Shown here: in pieces, positions 5,932 through 14,302 of the stretch
How positions within the stretch are numbered: the first letter of the stretch is position 1
How the letters are laid out: each line of letters opens with the position of its first letter
From: a virus
Virus record (IMG/VR): IMGVR_UViG_3300042507_004361
Coordinates: 1-34,806 of that record
Direction: 5' to 3' (one strand)
DNA: 34,806 nt
The notes under the pieces: generated by a model
What the model saw: only the letters and a program-made list of their open reading frames with translations
What the model was told of the DNA's origin: nothing
Database searches by the model: none
Translations under genes and position numbers: made by a program

Positions 5932-6188
5932 TGAAAACACCTGAAGAGTTGGCAATAGAAAAGTTCGATGAATTAGAAGCTCTTATTTTTGAGGCAGCAA
6001 AACGTCATGCCAATGGCTGGCGAGGATGTTGTTTTGCGCTTGGCGCTAGAATAGGAATAGAGGCAGTAACGTCAGCTTTCTTAGAAGGTGTAGATTACGG
6101 ACTGAATTTGAAGGGCGAACCAAAAACTTCACTTTCAGAAGCACTAGCTAAAGCCATTGAAGAGGCAAAAGATGAACAAGACACCTGA
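5931..6188 (+). CDS. MKTPEELA-module protein 2
   Basis: An 85-residue protein starting MKTPEELAIEKFDE. The middle (CCFALGARIGIEAVTSAFLEGVDYG) corresponds to the AGY/AFLxG segment of its neighbours. GGAGTGG precedes the start. It overlaps the next gene by 17 bp. Function is unknown. Confidence 0.7.
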   Translation: MKTPEELAIEKFDELEALIFEAAKRHANGWRGCCFALGARIGIEAVTSAFLEGVDYGLNLKGEPKTSLSEALAKAIEEAKDEQDT

Positions 6189-6393
6189 GCAACTGGCGGT
6201 AGAATGGCACAAAGCGATAATGGCTACTGGTAGAGATCCAGATGGCGCAGATGGTTACGTTGCTGGATACAACGCAGCTATGGCGCAACTACATCCAATG
6301 AAAGAGCAGATACGGGTTATGCGTAAGTTTGTAGCGCAATTAAATGCCGTAAACGATGCGATGCAAGATGAAATGCAGCACTGGGGCTACTAA
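6172..6393 (+). CDS. MKTPEELA-module protein 3
   Basis: A 73-residue protein starting MNKTPEQLAVEWHKA at 6172, chosen over an ATG at 6157 because the shared module then sits at the N-terminus. GYVAGYNAAMAQL follows, then a helical tail. It is the third consecutive member of the series, with a one-base gap to the fourth. Function is unknown. Confidence 0.7.
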   Translation: MNKTPEQLAVEWHKAIMATGRDPDGADGYVAGYNAAMAQLHPMKEQIRVMRKFVAQLNAVNDAMQDEMQHWGY

Positions 6394-6394
6394 C

Positions 6395-6961
6395 ATGAAA
6401 ACACCTGAACAACTAGCAGAGGAATACGCCACGCCACGGTTTGAGACGTATGATGAGACTAAAGGGTACCAGAAGGCTCAGCGTAATGCGTTCTTAGCTG
6501 GCTACCAAGCCGCAAAGGAACACGCACACGCAGCATTGGAAGAGGCTGAGGCTAGGATACAGGAGTTGCGTGACCAGCTAATGGAAGAGTCTGGCGGTAG
6601 GTTAAGGCTATTTAAGGATGAGGCTGATGCAAAGGCAGCGTATCAAGAAGCATGGGAAGACGCAGATACCTGCGAGCATATTCTCGACATGGAGAAAATG
6701 GTGGATGTCAGTAGTTCAGCAACGCTTAACAACTGGATCTCGGTGAAGGATCGGTTGCCGGAGATTCCAGAAAATGACTACAGCAATCGGGTTCTATTGC
6801 TCAGAGCGGATGGATTCATAATAATTGCCAGAATAGAAAAATGTGTTCGATTTGTACGGCCTCTTCAGCAAGCCTTGATTGTCGAAACTGACAACGGCGA
6901 TCCGATTGAAGAGTTCACCCACTGGATGCCGTTACCTGAGCCGCCGAAGGAAGAAGGATGA
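6395..6961 (+). CDS. MKTPEELA-module fused to a DUF551-like domain
   Basis: A 188-residue protein. Residues 1-50 repeat the module of its three upstream neighbours (MKTPEQLAEEYA, then AFLAGYQAAKE). A coiled-coil-like helix follows (about 48-70). Residues about 108-188 match the DUF551 pattern: NNWISVKDRLPE, a strand with VLLLRADGFIIIARI, and FTHWMPLPEPP at the C-terminus. DUF551 is common in early regions of phages and prophages and has no established biochemical role. The ATG at 6395 is preferred over 6356 because it begins the module. Confidence 0.8.
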   Translation: MKTPEQLAEEYATPRFETYDETKGYQKAQRNAFLAGYQAAKEHAHAALEEAEARIQELRDQLMEESGGRLRLFKDEADAKAAYQEAWEDADTCEHILDMEKMVDVSSSATLNNWISVKDRLPEIPENDYSNRVLLLRADGFIIIARIEKCVRFVRPLQQALIVETDNGDPIEEFTHWMPLPEPPKEEG

Positions 6962-7563
6962 ACGCAGACGTGCCGCCACTTAAAATTTGGATTAACGGTA
7001 GTCACTTAGGATTGGAACCAGGCTATGAGCATGGGTATGTATTTGCAGTTCAGAGCTTCAAAAACAGAGCACTACAATTTCACGTTATGTTGGAAAGTGG
7101 TGCTCATTTTCGGCACGTTCCTTTGCATTGGTTGCTTCATCAGCCAATTCCTTTGAACATACAAACTCTCGAACTGCCACTGTTGCAACTTTGGGACTGC
7201 GAAAGCTACAAGCCCGTTGTAACCGTATTTTCCTTTTTGAAAGGCTATCAATGCGATTGCATTTTGAAAGATAAAAAGCGAATAGCCGGAACCTATTGGT
7301 GCACAGTTGATTGGCTACCGGATTCGGACGCAGAAGCAACTTTATTGCTGCAGCCAGACCAAAACAAATGCGCTCACTTAATACTACTGGAAAATGGTCA
7401 AATTGCCGCGCTACCTACAAACCGAGTGTTATGGAAAGATGCGTTTTTCATTGGTAATGACCCAGACGCAGACAAAAAAGGGTACAAAACTGTTGATCAA
7501 ATATTTGAAGCAGAGGATTGCAATAAGTGGTCAGTAGCCAAAACAACGACAACCTTTTATTGA
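6958..7563 (+). CDS. Hypothetical protein
   Basis: A 201-residue protein starting in an ATGA overlap with the preceding DUF551 gene. It is rich in His, Trp and Leu and probably beta-rich, with no membrane span or signal peptide. The Cys residues (CESYKP, CDCIL, CTVDW, CAHLI, EDCNK) are spread out and form no obvious metal site. No family was recognised. Position suggests an accessory early function. Confidence 0.6.
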   Translation: MNADVPPLKIWINGSHLGLEPGYEHGYVFAVQSFKNRALQFHVMLESGAHFRHVPLHWLLHQPIPLNIQTLELPLLQLWDCESYKPVVTVFSFLKGYQCDCILKDKKRIAGTYWCTVDWLPDSDAEATLLLQPDQNKCAHLILLENGQIAALPTNRVLWKDAFFIGNDPDADKKGYKTVDQIFEAEDCNKWSVAKTTTTFY

Positions 7564-7569
7564 GCAATT

Positions 7570-7878
7570 ATGGTAAACAGCAGAGCAAAAGGCGCGAGGG
7601 CAGAACGTGAACTAGCTAACCGGCTAAAAGAGTTTGGCTACGAAGCACACCGAACTCAGCAGTTCTGCGGGAAGGCTGGCAACTCGGATGTTGAGTGCAA
7701 GGAGTTGGTAAACTACCACATCGAGTGTAAGATGGTTGAGGCATTAAACATAGACAAGGCTATGGACCAAGCTACCCGCGATTGTGGGGAACGCACTCCG
7801 ATAGTCGTGCACCGCAAAAAACAGCGTCCCTGGCTAGTTACTATGTTTTTAGAAGACTGGCTAAAGCTACAGAAATGA
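7570..7878 (+). CDS. PDDEXK nuclease, Holliday-junction-resolvase-like
   Basis: A 102-residue protein with the core of small archaeal-Hjc-like or phage PDDEXK nucleases: KGARAERELANRLKEFGYEAHRT at the N-terminus (Glu12), Asp40 in GNSDVEC, and the E-x-K pair Glu52/Lys54 in HIECKM, followed by a helix with AMDQA. These enzymes cut branched or other structured DNA in a metal-dependent way. Here it could resolve recombination intermediates made with the Bet/RecT protein or trim concatemers before packaging. The ribosome-binding site is weak. The next gene starts in its ATGA overlap. Confidence 0.75.
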   Translation: MVNSRAKGARAERELANRLKEFGYEAHRTQQFCGKAGNSDVECKELVNYHIECKMVEALNIDKAMDQATRDCGERTPIVVHRKKQRPWLVTMFLEDWLKLQK

Positions 7879-8192
7879 AAATTGACTTATCCGGTATTGC
7901 TGACGTCGATAAGATAGCTATGCCGGAAACAGTCCTCTGGCTGGCCGTTATTGAAAGGGCCATGCTGGATGCCGTCTATCCCAAGCGAGACTTAGGCGTA
8001 GCTTTTCGACGCGACTTACACGACTTCTTCTACAACGAAGTGCCCAGGCCACATAACCTTGTGTATATCTGCAACACACTCTTTGACATACCAGACGCAC
8101 ACGTTATGGTGCGCCATCGGCTGGAAGCCATGCTCGACAATCCAGATGACCCTGAGTTTATCCGTAGCAAACGCTACAAGGGCTACTATTAG
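7875..8192 (+). CDS. Hypothetical phage protein
   Basis: A 105-residue protein starting at ATG 7875 within the ATGA overlap with the nuclease gene. It has a pattern seen in small uncharacterised phage proteins: LWLAVIERAMLDAVYP, then DLHDFFYN, VYICNTLFDIPDAHVMVRHRLEAM. No function is established. It is the last rightward gene; its stop overlaps the end of the converging holin-like gene by 4 bp. Confidence 0.65.
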   Translation: MKIDLSGIADVDKIAMPETVLWLAVIERAMLDAVYPKRDLGVAFRRDLHDFFYNEVPRPHNLVYICNTLFDIPDAHVMVRHRLEAMLDNPDDPEFIRSKRYKGYY

Positions 8193-8374
8193 CGCTTCTT
8201 CTTCTTGTCGACTACGGACCAAGCCTGACTTGCACCGTATAGTACAGCGCCAGCTACAACCGGCTCTGCAGCCTTAATTAGCCCGTCTGCTTGCTCCTCA
8301 GTCACTCCAATAGTCAAAAGACTACCAGCAGCCAGGGTCAACAAGTGCCTAACAATGGAGAGTAATATCGGCAT
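8189..8374 (-). CDS. Holin-like small membrane protein
   Basis: A 61-residue protein with GAGG before its ATG. The pattern RHLLTLAAGSLLTIGV - TEEQADGLIKAAEP - VVAGAVLYGASQAWSVV - DKKKKR resembles the Pam3-gp28-type putative phage holins: two hydrophobic helices separated by a short polar turn and a Lys-rich cytoplasmic tail. Holins form membrane lesions that time lysis. It is the last late gene and overlaps the 3' end of the Cys-rich gene by 37 bp. Assignment is by topology and pattern. Confidence 0.65.
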   Translation of the reverse strand: MPILLSIVRHLLTLAAGSLLTIGVTEEQADGLIKAAEPVVAGAVLYGASQAWSVVDKKKKR

Positions 8375-9153
8375 AAAATACCTCGAACTCGCTTAAATGG
8401 ATTATCCTTAAACGCACAATCCCGCTTTCTTGGGTCAATGAACGCACCAGAAATACAGTTCATCCAGGTTTCCCAATAATAGGTTAGGTCACAATGTTTG
8501 TAGTGTTCAACCCATTTCTTGACGTTTATCACCCGACCATCTACCCCGTCCAGGTCAACTATACACGGCTTGTGTATAACAGGATTTGGTCCATGCTTTT
8601 CGCAGACTGCTCCCCTGATACATTTTCTGCCGTAAGGATTATCCACAGGGACACAATAAGGCAGAGCAACAGATACAGAACGCAAGAGTAATCTTCGAGC
8701 AGTTTCATTCAAATCACACTCCAGACACGGCGAAACGTAACACGTCATCGCTCCTTTAGCTGATTCCAACCTCTTTTTCGCCCTCGCTAATACCGCTTCA
8801 AACCTGCGCACCACCCTACCGTTCCACCGCTTCACATCGCGGTTAGCCTTGGCAATCGTATAGCCCCAGAACGGCTCATAACGGCCACAGCGCCCATTTC
8901 TCAAGCAAGGCCCATTCATAAGGTGGACCCGTACAATCTTGTCTCTCGGGTCAGCTAAGAGCCTGTCAGCGCACTTACAATCGTCGGCAAATGTAGCCTC
9001 CAGCCAGCCTGTTACTATCGTTTTCTGCTTGCGCCATGTCTGCATCATGCGCTTACAGTCCCAGGTCTCTGCACACATACCCAGGTAACTCATGCCCTGC
9101 CCATGAGCCGTACCGCAAACTAGCCATGCACACACGGCCAGTAACAACCTCAT
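8338..9153 (-). CDS. Secreted cysteine-rich protein
   Basis: A 271-residue protein with a Sec signal (MRLLLAVCAWLVCGTAHG) and 18 further cysteines in the mature part, an even number that suggests extensive disulfides after export. Notable segments are TFADDCKCADRLL, RVHLMNGPCLRNGRCGRYEPFWGY and CYVSPCLECDLNETARRL. The alternation of strands and helices would fit an enzymatic fold such as a glycoside hydrolase, but no catalytic motif was recognised. It sits between a coiled-coil membrane protein and the holin-like gene, so a lysis or envelope role is likely. Confidence 0.65.
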   Translation of the reverse strand: MRLLLAVCAWLVCGTAHGQGMSYLGMCAETWDCKRMMQTWRKQKTIVTGWLEATFADDCKCADRLLADPRDKIVRVHLMNGPCLRNGRCGRYEPFWGYTIAKANRDVKRWNGRVVRRFEAVLARAKKRLESAKGAMTCYVSPCLECDLNETARRLLLRSVSVALPYCVPVDNPYGRKCIRGAVCEKHGPNPVIHKPCIVDLDGVDGRVINVKKWVEHYKHCDLTYYWETWMNCISGAFIDPRKRDCAFKDNPFKRVRGILCRYYSPLLGTC

Positions 9154-9392
9154 CTATCCAATACTCGGTCTAGCTTCTTTTCAATTCGGTCCAGCCTGTC
9201 CTTAATGCCGTTTACCTCGTTCTGAAGCACCTGCACCTGAGCCGTCAGTTGATACTTGGTCTGCTCCAAGTCATGTAGCGAGCCTTTAAGGTTTCGATAA
9301 TCGAGGCCCACAATGCTAACAACCACGCCAATGACGGCTTTAATGGCTAAGTCTATCCAATACCGCAACTCAGTGACTTCGCCAGTTGTCAT
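9150..9392 (-). CDS. Membrane-anchored coiled-coil protein
   Basis: An 80-residue protein. One transmembrane span (about residues 12-30, LAIKAVIGVVVSIVGL) is followed by a long heptad-rich coiled coil (about 36-79, LHDLEQTKYQLTAQVQVLQ and IKDRLDRIEKKLDRVL). Anchor plus coiled coil is the layout of inner-membrane spanins and of some holin accessory proteins. It overlaps both neighbours by 4 bp. With the DUF5675 protein, Cys-rich protein and holin-like protein it makes up the late lysis group. Confidence 0.65.
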   Translation of the reverse strand: MTTGEVTELRYWIDLAIKAVIGVVVSIVGLDYRNLKGSLHDLEQTKYQLTAQVQVLQNEVNGIKDRLDRIEKKLDRVLDR

Positions 9393-9778
9393 CGTACCTC
9401 CAAATCAGCCGTATCAATTCCGTTCATCAACTGCATAAATGAACTCATCGCTGAACGACTAGCTACAATGATGGCTTTGGGTCCAATCAGCCCATAAGAC
9501 GTCCCAAGCAAAATACATCCATGAGTATCAGCATCGCTATTGCCAGCATGAATAAGTATGTCGCTTCGCCCTGGTACATCTTGCACCTTGTAGCAGTCTC
9601 CAAACCTAGGTGACTTGTGCTTAACTAGCTTGTAATGCCCGCTTGGTATGCACGACACCATGCGTTCATTGTTGCGCCACTTGTCCTCAAGCGTAACACA
9701 AATCGGACGGCCATCGACCGTAAGGACGCCAAATGTAGCATCCTGGTACTCGCTGATTCGTGTTACCTTGAGTTTCAT
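9389..9778 (-). CDS. DUF5675 family protein, possible wall-active enzyme
   Basis: A 129-residue protein with the DUF5675 signature: RISEYQDATFGVLTVDGRPICVTLEDKW, IPSGHYK, then IHAGNSDADTHGCILLG (His77, Asn80, His86, Cys88). The HxGN...HGC arrangement resembles the active-site neighbourhood of YkuD-type L,D-transpeptidase folds, and members often occupy the endolysin position in phages. Catalysis is not established. It follows the S74 tail spike with a 4-bp overlap and lies upstream of the coiled-coil membrane protein. Confidence 0.75.
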   Translation of the reverse strand: MKLKVTRISEYQDATFGVLTVDGRPICVTLEDKWRNNERMVSCIPSGHYKLVKHKSPRFGDCYKVQDVPGRSDILIHAGNSDADTHGCILLGTSYGLIGPKAIIVASRSAMSSFMQLMNGIDTADLEVR

Positions 9779-10932
9779 GCTTCCAGCGCCTCAATGCGGG
9801 CTTCAAGTGACTCAATTTTAGCGCACAATTCTTGAATTGATTTAACAACTGGAGGAACCAGTTGAGAAAAATCCACACCCCATACCTGCTCTATGTTTTC
9901 TCCGCTGTCACCTACAGTCACGGCTTGCGGCGCAACATTAACAAGCTCTTGGGCAATTGCACCAAAGGTCATATGATTGCCGGTTTCTTTCCAATCAAAA
10001 CTACGAATTTGAATAGCATTAATTACTGGCAAAGCACTTGGCGCATTCGTAATGTTTGTTTTTAATCGCTCATCCGAACTTGTATTGTATGCCACTACGT
10101 TAGAAGCGCGATTGTATGTAATAGAACCACGAGCGGCTGGCGTCGCTTCAGTTACAAATACACAAAAACTATTATTTGAAGTTGTTGCGTTATTCCAAAA
10201 ACTTGAAACAAATGTTCCCGCACCATTTGTTTGCTTCAAACAACTGGTTATTGCAGTAGGCGTCGATTCAACATTCAGAGTGCCATCGAAATAACTGCCT
10301 GATGTTGAGTTTCTAATAAAAACTCTTCCGAAAGTATCCCAGCGCAATCGTTCCGTAAGCGTCGAGTCAGTGTCATTGGCACGACTATATACAACTAAAT
10401 CTCCAGTTGAATTATTTGTACCACTTACAGCTAATGCTTTAATAGCGGCAAAATAACTTTGGGACCAACTCCCATATCCAGCACCAAATTCAATTTGTCC
10501 ACCATCTTGCGAGGAACCGCCTAGTGCCGAAACTCGAATAGAAGCTGCCTTGTTGCCAGCATCGCTCGGAGCACCAGTTTGTCCTGTGCCAACAACTGTC
10601 AATCGATTTGTTACCGATGTTGTTCCCAGCCCAAACCGTTGATTTGCTGTATCCAAATAAACTGGATAACCATCACGCACCTGACCATAGCGCATACCAT
10701 CGGTGTCGGCAGTTCCAGCCGCCATGCTTACTACCTTATTACCACCGGCATTAAGGTTTCCAGTCATGGCATTGCTGCCATCCTTGTTTAAGCACTGGTT
10801 GATACCCGTAGCAAAGTCATTGTCTTGTGTATCATGACGGCCAGCTTCAATGCCTATGCCAAGACTTGCATCGCCAGTCCATCCACCTGTACCAGCATTT
10901 CCCTTCGTATAACTTCCCGCTGCCCAAGGCAT
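9775..10932 (-). CDS. Tail spike/fibre with S74 chaperone domain
   Basis: A 385-residue protein. The N-terminal half is Gly/Ser/Thr-rich beta structure (NAMTGNLNAGGNKVVSMAAGTADTDG is typical of fibre shafts). Residues about 280-385 form a peptidase_S74 intramolecular chaperone: SSDERLK with Ser286 and Lys291 as the self-cleaving dyad, then FDWKETGNHMTFGAIAQEL, the SQLVPP segment and a C-terminal coiled coil (IQELCAKIESLEARIEALEA). The domain trimerises the spike and then cuts itself off. This is probably the receptor-binding or host-range protein. It precedes the lysis genes. Confidence 0.88.
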   Translation of the reverse strand: MPWAAGSYTKGNAGTGGWTGDASLGIGIEAGRHDTQDNDFATGINQCLNKDGSNAMTGNLNAGGNKVVSMAAGTADTDGMRYGQVRDGYPVYLDTANQRFGLGTTSVTNRLTVVGTGQTGAPSDAGNKAASIRVSALGGSSQDGGQIEFGAGYGSWSQSYFAAIKALAVSGTNNSTGDLVVYSRANDTDSTLTERLRWDTFGRVFIRNSTSGSYFDGTLNVESTPTAITSCLKQTNGAGTFVSSFWNNATTSNNSFCVFVTEATPAARGSITYNRASNVVAYNTSSDERLKTNITNAPSALPVINAIQIRSFDWKETGNHMTFGAIAQELVNVAPQAVTVGDSGENIEQVWGVDFSQLVPPVVKSIQELCAKIESLEARIEALEA

Positions 10933-10942
10933 AGTCTCTCCT

Positions 10943-13006
10943 TTATGCGTTGTAGTAATTCATTACTTTTTGAACATACGTTTTTGTTTCTGTCGGAACC
11001 AATCTCAGTATGTTTCGTGTTGTAACTGGCACCTCTTCAGACTCCAATTTTTTAATGATGTTACGGATTCGCTGTGGTCCTGCATTGTATGCAGCTAAAG
11101 CAAGTCGCATATCACCAAAATCTTCAAGCTGTTTTGCAAGGTACTTGCTGCCACCTTCTACGTTCTGTTGCGGGTCAAATGGGTCGCTCACTCCCATGTC
11201 TTTGGCTGTCCCAGGCATAAGTTGCATTAAGCCTTTTGCGCCTTTGCGACTAACAGCGTTGGGATTGCCAGAAGACTCTTGTTGAATTACCGCTTTCACC
11301 AGCTTCGGTTCTGCAAACTCATCTCCGACAGGTATGCTGATGTTTTGCTTGCCTACTTGCATTGATTTTTGGGCTGGTGCAGATTCGCCTCGTAACGTCT
11401 CTATTTCTCTTGTAACAGCTTCAATCTGAGCATCTATATCTATTTCAGGAAGTGCGGCAGCAGGTTGTGACGCTGCGGGCAATCCTTGTTGCGAAGCAGC
11501 CACAGCTCCACGAGTTGCCAACTGCTCTAAATCTAGCGACGGTTGCAATTCCCCTGATAAACTACCAGCCTGGCGTAGTCCTCTGCCAATTAAGTTTTGT
11601 CCAGTTTTAGTGCTTGCTAATCCAAGCCCCAAAGCTAGTGCGCTCCCTAGCCCTGTGCTACCAGTTAATACAGCAGCGCCAGGCAAGCCTAAACCACCAG
11701 TAGTATAAAGCAGCATACGTCTAGCATCTGCCATACTTAACGGCTTTTCAGCAGCTTTTTTAGCTCGCTCCAATATAGGTTTAGCTACAACTAAATCTTG
11801 TTTTTGTTTATTAAGCTGTTTTACTTCTGGTGCATATTGTTCAATATGTTCTTTAATGTCTCGATAAAAAGCTCGCCAAAAACCAGGGTTTGCCTGTGGC
11901 CCTTGTTTGTATTTTTCGCCAAATACTTTGCGTTGTTTATTCAAAACATCAAGCGATAATTTTGATCGCTTTATTTGTTCTGCTTGCCAATCCTCTAATG
12001 CTTTTCGCATAGTTGGCGATTCAGATTTTGATAGAGGAGTCCCAAACTCATCGTAAAGAGTTGGAACTTGAGGTTCTATAAATTTTGATTCATTTTTAAC
12101 GGCAGTCTTGAACTTTTCAATGATACTTTTGTAATCGTCAATATTAGTAATATCGACTTTACTTTCTTCAAGATATTTTTCAGCATTTCTAAATGATGGC
12201 ATTGTGATTTTTGTATCACTTGCATCAACTGCTTTTAATGCGCTTTGTATTTGCTTTTCAATTTGAGCAGTAGCTTCTTCCGCATTACTTAACAATGCTT
12301 CTGGGTTTCGGTTTTGTCCAAGTACATTATTTTTAATTAAGTTATTAAAACTTTTTGTTACCTGTGTTGTAGGTAGGTTTTCTGGCAAATCCAGCCCTGC
12401 TTCTGTTTTTAATATCGCATTTTTTGCCGCAGTTAAATCTGCTTTACGAATGCCCATTGTTCCACGCTGCAAACTTAATCCAGCATCTTCTAGCGAAGGT
12501 GCGATAGCTGATGCAGCTTTAGCAGCACCGCTAACAGCAGCAGGAGCGGCTAATGCTCCTACCAATCCCGCGTATTGAGATTCAGGCGCAATCGCTTGCC
12601 CCGCTTCACTACCGAGGTATGCCGCTAATCCTGTACCAGCTTGGCCCAACAACTTAGCCTTAGATAACGGCGATGGAGTAAGAAAACTTACCAATTCTTG
12701 CACTTCCGTCTCGGGCCTAACGCCAAGAATAGGTGCTGCAGCTTCCGCTCCTGCGCTCAGTAACTTGCTTGCTCCAAAAGTTTCTACAGGAGCGCCGGCA
12801 TATTCCAAACCCTTTACTACGGGATATGACAATACATCTACTAACCCTGCGCCAGCCCTAGCAATACCGGTTGGTACATCAAAAGCAAATTGACGCAATC
12901 CATAACCACTAGGCTCTGGTGATTCAGGTACAGAAGCAGTCAATGCAGCTTGCTCTTTAGCTATCTCGGCTTCCAATGCTGCTATCTGTGCGTCTATTGG
13001 GTCCAT
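10943..13006 (-). CDS. Internal virion protein with C-terminal SLT transglycosylase
   Basis: A 687-residue protein (ATG 13006 overlapping the upstream stop as TGATG; a GTG three codons earlier is possible). The N-terminal part has Ala/Gly-rich hydrophobic stretches (about 60-175) and another near 430-480, separated by a charged helical region. The C-terminal 115 residues are an SLT domain: catalytic Glu578 in QQESSGNP, then GAKGLMQLMPGTA and LAAYNAGP. Large virion proteins combining membrane-active segments with a transglycosylase are DNA-ejection proteins that open the wall and build a conduit. It lies next to another candidate ejection protein. Confidence 0.88.
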   Translation of the reverse strand: MDPIDAQIAALEAEIAKEQAALTASVPESPEPSGYGLRQFAFDVPTGIARAGAGLVDVLSYPVVKGLEYAGAPVETFGASKLLSAGAEAAAPILGVRPETEVQELVSFLTPSPLSKAKLLGQAGTGLAAYLGSEAGQAIAPESQYAGLVGALAAPAAVSGAAKAASAIAPSLEDAGLSLQRGTMGIRKADLTAAKNAILKTEAGLDLPENLPTTQVTKSFNNLIKNNVLGQNRNPEALLSNAEEATAQIEKQIQSALKAVDASDTKITMPSFRNAEKYLEESKVDITNIDDYKSIIEKFKTAVKNESKFIEPQVPTLYDEFGTPLSKSESPTMRKALEDWQAEQIKRSKLSLDVLNKQRKVFGEKYKQGPQANPGFWRAFYRDIKEHIEQYAPEVKQLNKQKQDLVVAKPILERAKKAAEKPLSMADARRMLLYTTGGLGLPGAAVLTGSTGLGSALALGLGLASTKTGQNLIGRGLRQAGSLSGELQPSLDLEQLATRGAVAASQQGLPAASQPAAALPEIDIDAQIEAVTREIETLRGESAPAQKSMQVGKQNISIPVGDEFAEPKLVKAVIQQESSGNPNAVSRKGAKGLMQLMPGTAKDMGVSDPFDPQQNVEGGSKYLAKQLEDFGDMRLALAAYNAGPQRIRNIIKKLESEEVPVTTRNILRLVPTETKTYVQKVMNYYNA

Positions 13007-14301
13007 CACTTACCTGCTGATGCTCTCATGCGTTTCAATTCTGCTAACTGAGCTTGTAACTGTTCGAGTTTTTGCATTTTATTAGACGCAGAAACGGCAC
13101 TAGCACCAGCCATGCCACCTTGTTCAGCCATCCAAGACTGCCAATCTTGCCGTTGTGGATTGTAAACTCCCGCAGGAAATACTTGTTCGCTTTTGTATTG
13201 TCTCCAAGCAGCATCAGCTCCAACCGAACTACCCTTGCTCTGAACGTAGCTTTCTAAAAAGTCAGCATAGTCTTGTTCTATTTTGCCTATTGTTTCCATT
13301 CCAGCAATAAGTCGAGCGTTTTCTGTTGGAGTGTTTGAAGAACTTGGGCCAGCTCCCATGAGCAATTTAGTTTCAAAGTCTGATACAGCGCCTGGCGAAC
13401 GCAGCATTTGCACCATTCGAGGCCGTACGCTATCAAGAATAGTTTGATAGTCTCTTTGTTGTTGTTCGGAAGGACTCACAACAGCAAGAGCTTTTGAAGC
13501 TAACTCTCTCGGTGCACCTAGCAATCCGCCAGTCATGCCAGCGCCTTCCATTCCAGCCCTAGCCGTAGCGGCAATTTCCTCTAAATTTACGCCTCTTGAT
13601 CGTGATGCTTCTATTTTCTTTTGAGCTTCTTTCGTTGCTGTTGTATCAGGTTTGAGGTTCTTTTCAGCGTATTCTGAAGCTTGTCCCGGAGTCATGCCAA
13701 GCGTAATGCCACGAGCAATTAAAGCATCTCGCTTAGTTTGCATTTCCGTAGCTCCGGGCATTGGTGCCATCTCCGCGCCAGCAGTACTAACAGAACCACC
13801 GGGAACTAATGCTTCGAGAAGTTTTCGTTTTGCATCTGCTTCTCTTCTAGTTTTTGCTTGTGCCACTTGTTCAGCTAACGGGCTTATTTCAAACCCTGCT
13901 GCGGTGGTTAAATCAGCTAATTTCTCAGCTTGCTTGATTTTCCTTGTCGCCTCCTGCTGCATCAATGCAGTAGCCAAATTGGAAAGACGGCTTTGATAGC
14001 CTACGTCACCTACGCCACGAATAAAGTCAGTTCGTTCTTGTGGAGTTGCAAGGGTCTGCATTTGATTGGCAAGGCTATTTACCTCAAGCGTATCCCGCGC
14101 AGCTTGCTGACGTGCCTGATAGCCCAAAAGCGATTGCAGCAGAATAGAGCCAAGGCCAACGCCTACAGCACGACCTGTAGAAGTATACGGCGTTATCAAC
14201 TGAGGCGTCATGGTGTTGAGGCTAGTCTGTGCTATGCCAAAACCCGTGTCGGCAGGAGTGTAGTTTAGTCCTGTAAGTGCGTCAGTTAATAAGTCTGCCA
14301 T
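13006..14301 (-). CDS. Internal virion / DNA-ejection protein
   Basis: A 431-residue protein, mostly helical and rich in Ala, Gln and Met, with coiled-coil stretches (about 95-160 and at the C-terminus, KLEQLQAQLAELKRMRAS). No catalytic motif is visible. Its place between the Gln-rich protein and the SLT ejection protein matches the gp7/gp20/gp16-type cluster of P22-like phages, so a role in forming the ejection channel is inferred. Confidence 0.7.
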   Translation of the reverse strand: MADLLTDALTGLNYTPADTGFGIAQTSLNTMTPQLITPYTSTGRAVGVGLGSILLQSLLGYQARQQAARDTLEVNSLANQMQTLATPQERTDFIRGVGDVGYQSRLSNLATALMQQEATRKIKQAEKLADLTTAAGFEISPLAEQVAQAKTRREADAKRKLLEALVPGGSVSTAGAEMAPMPGATEMQTKRDALIARGITLGMTPGQASEYAEKNLKPDTTATKEAQKKIEASRSRGVNLEEIAATARAGMEGAGMTGGLLGAPRELASKALAVVSPSEQQQRDYQTILDSVRPRMVQMLRSPGAVSDFETKLLMGAGPSSSNTPTENARLIAGMETIGKIEQDYADFLESYVQSKGSSVGADAAWRQYKSEQVFPAGVYNPQRQDWQSWMAEQGGMAGASAVSASNKMQKLEQLQAQLAELKRMRASAGK

Positions 14302-14302
14302 A

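Noticed and set aside
13652-14268. Plus-strand open frames opposite the internal virion protein genes
   Set aside because: No start signals and no family features; they conflict with well-supported minus-strand genes.
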